Below, piece by piece: positions 61,648 through 64,000 of a stretch of 64,000 nucleotides of DNA. Under the pieces are notes generated by a model, which saw nothing but the letters and a program-made list of their open reading frames with translations, was not told the origin of the DNA and did not search any database. Position numbers and translations under genes: made by a program. Each line of letters starts with the position of its first letter. Within the stretch, counting starts at the first letter, position 1. The stretch covers positions 2,356,001 to 2,420,000 of the forward strand of contig JAZARR010000078.1 of assembly GCA_037389465.1 (NCBI GenBank), in the 5' to 3' direction. The DNA comes from Baylisascaris procyonis (Eukaryota > Nematoda > Chromadorea > Rhabditida > Ascarididae).

Positions 61648-64000
61648 TTTTTGTGCTCTTTGCAAAATTTACATGAAAACCTATTAAAACAAATTACCTA
61701 TGTTAAATAGATGTTTTTACTGATTTGAAGCGAAATTTTCACGAAGAGGATTGAGCTCCACCTTCCTGTTTTCATTTCTTCTAGTAAAGCTCCATTTAAT
61801 GCTATAAATATGCTCTCAATCTTTCATACCCTAAACACTTAGATTGCTGCGATTTAAAATCGAAAATGATGTAGACGTTCGTTTGAATTGTTTTATATAA
61901 GTCTATCTCATATTCGTGACCATCATAGAAATTATTATGATGAAGTATACCATAAATTTATATTTTAATTAATATATCGGTTAAGTAATTTTTCAGTTTT
62001 CATTAGCGTATCACTGCTTAATTTTTCTTAACAGATGAAGTGAAACAATTGTGAAAAATGCATTTCCATCTGAACAAATGAAAAACGCAACGCAGACAGT
62101 CTCGCTGCCATTAAACAAGACACTAGTCTGTAAGATGCGGTAAAAATACGGAAGCAAGCTTCAAGACTTATAAATGTCCGTAGTTTTGATAATTGAGTAT
62201 ATTATCGAGAAGCGGAGGAAAGACGATCGGAGAAACTAAAAGATCCTGCTGTTCTCCCCTCCTAAGCGCCTTAGGCGTGAATATGAAATAAAATTGGCTG
62301 ATTACCCACATTTGCTGTTTCGCTGTTCTTTTAATCCCGTTAAGTAATTTTTTTGTGATACTATTTGGGAAAATGAAGTTTTTTCTTCTCATATCTCTGG
62401 AGTCTCTTCAAATTTCCTTGTAAATAAGTTGATTGTTTAGAAAGAGTAAAAGTAGCAAGTGGAAAAAGATACAGAAATTTAGACGATAAATAAAAACATA
62501 TACTACACCGAAGTGAGGCACATATAAAAACATAAAGGTAAAGGAATTTACTGCTGTCTGAAATTTCTAAATAATTAGAGTTCCTCATACAAAGTTAGAT
62601 AGTCGATCGCGTGTCATGTTTGAAGAATACGGCTAATGATAAATGTGTTGTTTTGTTGTTCATGCTTACTTATAGGAATGGCTACTCGAGAGATTTCAGT
62701 CTCCTTGCAGGTGTTGTTCCGATGTCTTAATAGTTGTTCTTTTTTTACTTCAAATTAGCAATGCCAAACTGTTGGTCGGTAATGTGCACGCATGCTAACG
62801 TCCGATAAACTGCCTTTTCATATTTGTTGTCGAAGAGGAAGAAGAAAAATAGGAAGAACCTTTGTTTAGAGAAACAAAAGGAACCGCACAAAGCGTTGAA
62901 AATATTTGTACAAGCGTGAACGAGAAATATACGTAGGTAAAAGCATCTATTTATATGTATTTATGCTAAAAAAAAAACATAGACACACACATATAAAGCG
63001 TGTATGAACACGCTACCACTTTTTTATCAACTTGCATGGAGAAGGAAGTTATCACTGCTTATATTCGTTGGCTTCATCCATAGACATGCATTAAAAATAA
63101 AATATTTGCTTAGGAGCGTTATTTCAAATGCGTAGTCGTGTCTCTGAAGAACAGATATCTTTCTGAAAAGAAATGAGAGGGAGGGAACTACCTTCGAGTT
63201 GGTTGTTAAAGTTCAGCTTTCCCATGAATAAGCTATTTTCTAGGAGAGGGTGTCGTCTTGATGAAGGGACCTATTTTCGACATTTTATGATATAATGCAA
63301 AAACTTTCCAAATAGCAGCTTTCAACATTTCCTATTGGTTCTTCTCAGCTATCATTTCTCAAATTTGACGTTTTCATAGGGATTGGTGAAAAAATTTTTC
63401 CTTCATTTTTGCTCATTGGGGTTTCGTTCACGAATGCCGATGTTATGCAAAAGTGCTATCAATCAAATGGGCTGCGTGCAGCGTTGCATTAATAGCGAAT
63501 ACATGTGGCAGTATGGCGTGAACTTGCGCACATGACCACATGAAGATCGACACTCTCCCACTAATTAATCCCGAACATCCAGATTCTTCACTTCACCCAC
63601 TAACATGTTTTCATCAGCAATAAAACACATTTTAGCGGCAATATAGAATATTCTACTTCGAACGCTCACCACTTTAAATATGTTCAGTCATTTTTGGTAA
63701 TGCAAAATGCAGCTTAATTTGCAATTGATATATGGAATATGATACGGTCCCTTCCAATGGTATACGAAATAGCCGTGGTGCCTGACTACAGTCTGACCTA
63801 TTAATGCACTAAGTACTAACGGCTTTGTATTTCAAGAAAGTCAACATGAGATTACATCACTTTTTTGTCGATTAGCAATTTGACTCCCTCCATTTATTTG
63901 AAAAATCCCCCCCCCCACCCCTCTATTTGTTTGAAAAATATTCAAACGTTCAGGCTAGAAGATAGTATGTGCCTCATCTGTGTGCAGCTGCAAAGGTGTT

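Overview
This window looks like nuclear DNA from a nematode, most likely a parasitic clade V (strongylid-type) worm. The evidence is AT-rich sequence, many short exons (about 50-280 bp) with TTTTCAG-like acceptors, long introns, and protein-level matches to animal gene families with a nematode flavour (a DNJ-13-like Hsp40, a ROG-1/FRS2-like adaptor). The species assignment is inference; no rRNA or other marker is present. Most of the window is intron or intergenic, and genes had to be rebuilt exon by exon, because most long open frames either run into introns or are antisense shadows.

Layout. 22-2198 (+): the 3' part of a papain-family (C1A) cysteine peptidase, cut by the window edge. 3440-8136 (-): a complete seven-exon class II Hsp40 (DNJ-13/DNAJB1 type). 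8137-18837: about 10.7 kb with no confident gene, holding a TA microsatellite, a G-rich tract, a poly(A)-linked hairpin and a few orphan exon-like pieces. 18853-26079 (+): an FRS2-like receptor-tyrosine-kinase adaptor (11 exons, about 463 aa). 26080-35316: about 9 kb without a confident gene. 35317-38820 (+): a cyclopropane-fatty-acid-synthase-type methyltransferase with at least six exons; its first exon was not found. 40471-45290 (-): a ten-exon Ldh2-family malate/L-lactate dehydrogenase with a probable mitochondrial presequence. 49767-57287 (-): a complete nine-exon sphingosine kinase. 57295-64000: no confident gene, but a striking 41-bp perfect inverted repeat around a 100-bp TA tract.

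The genes do not form an operon or one pathway. Two act on lipids (cyclopropane synthase-like enzyme, sphingosine kinase), one is a metabolic oxidoreductase, one a chaperone, one a signalling scaffold and one a protease. Exon joins were accepted only when splice sites, reading phase and protein-family alignment all agreed. For four of the five non-truncated genes the rebuilt model runs from an ATG to a stop.
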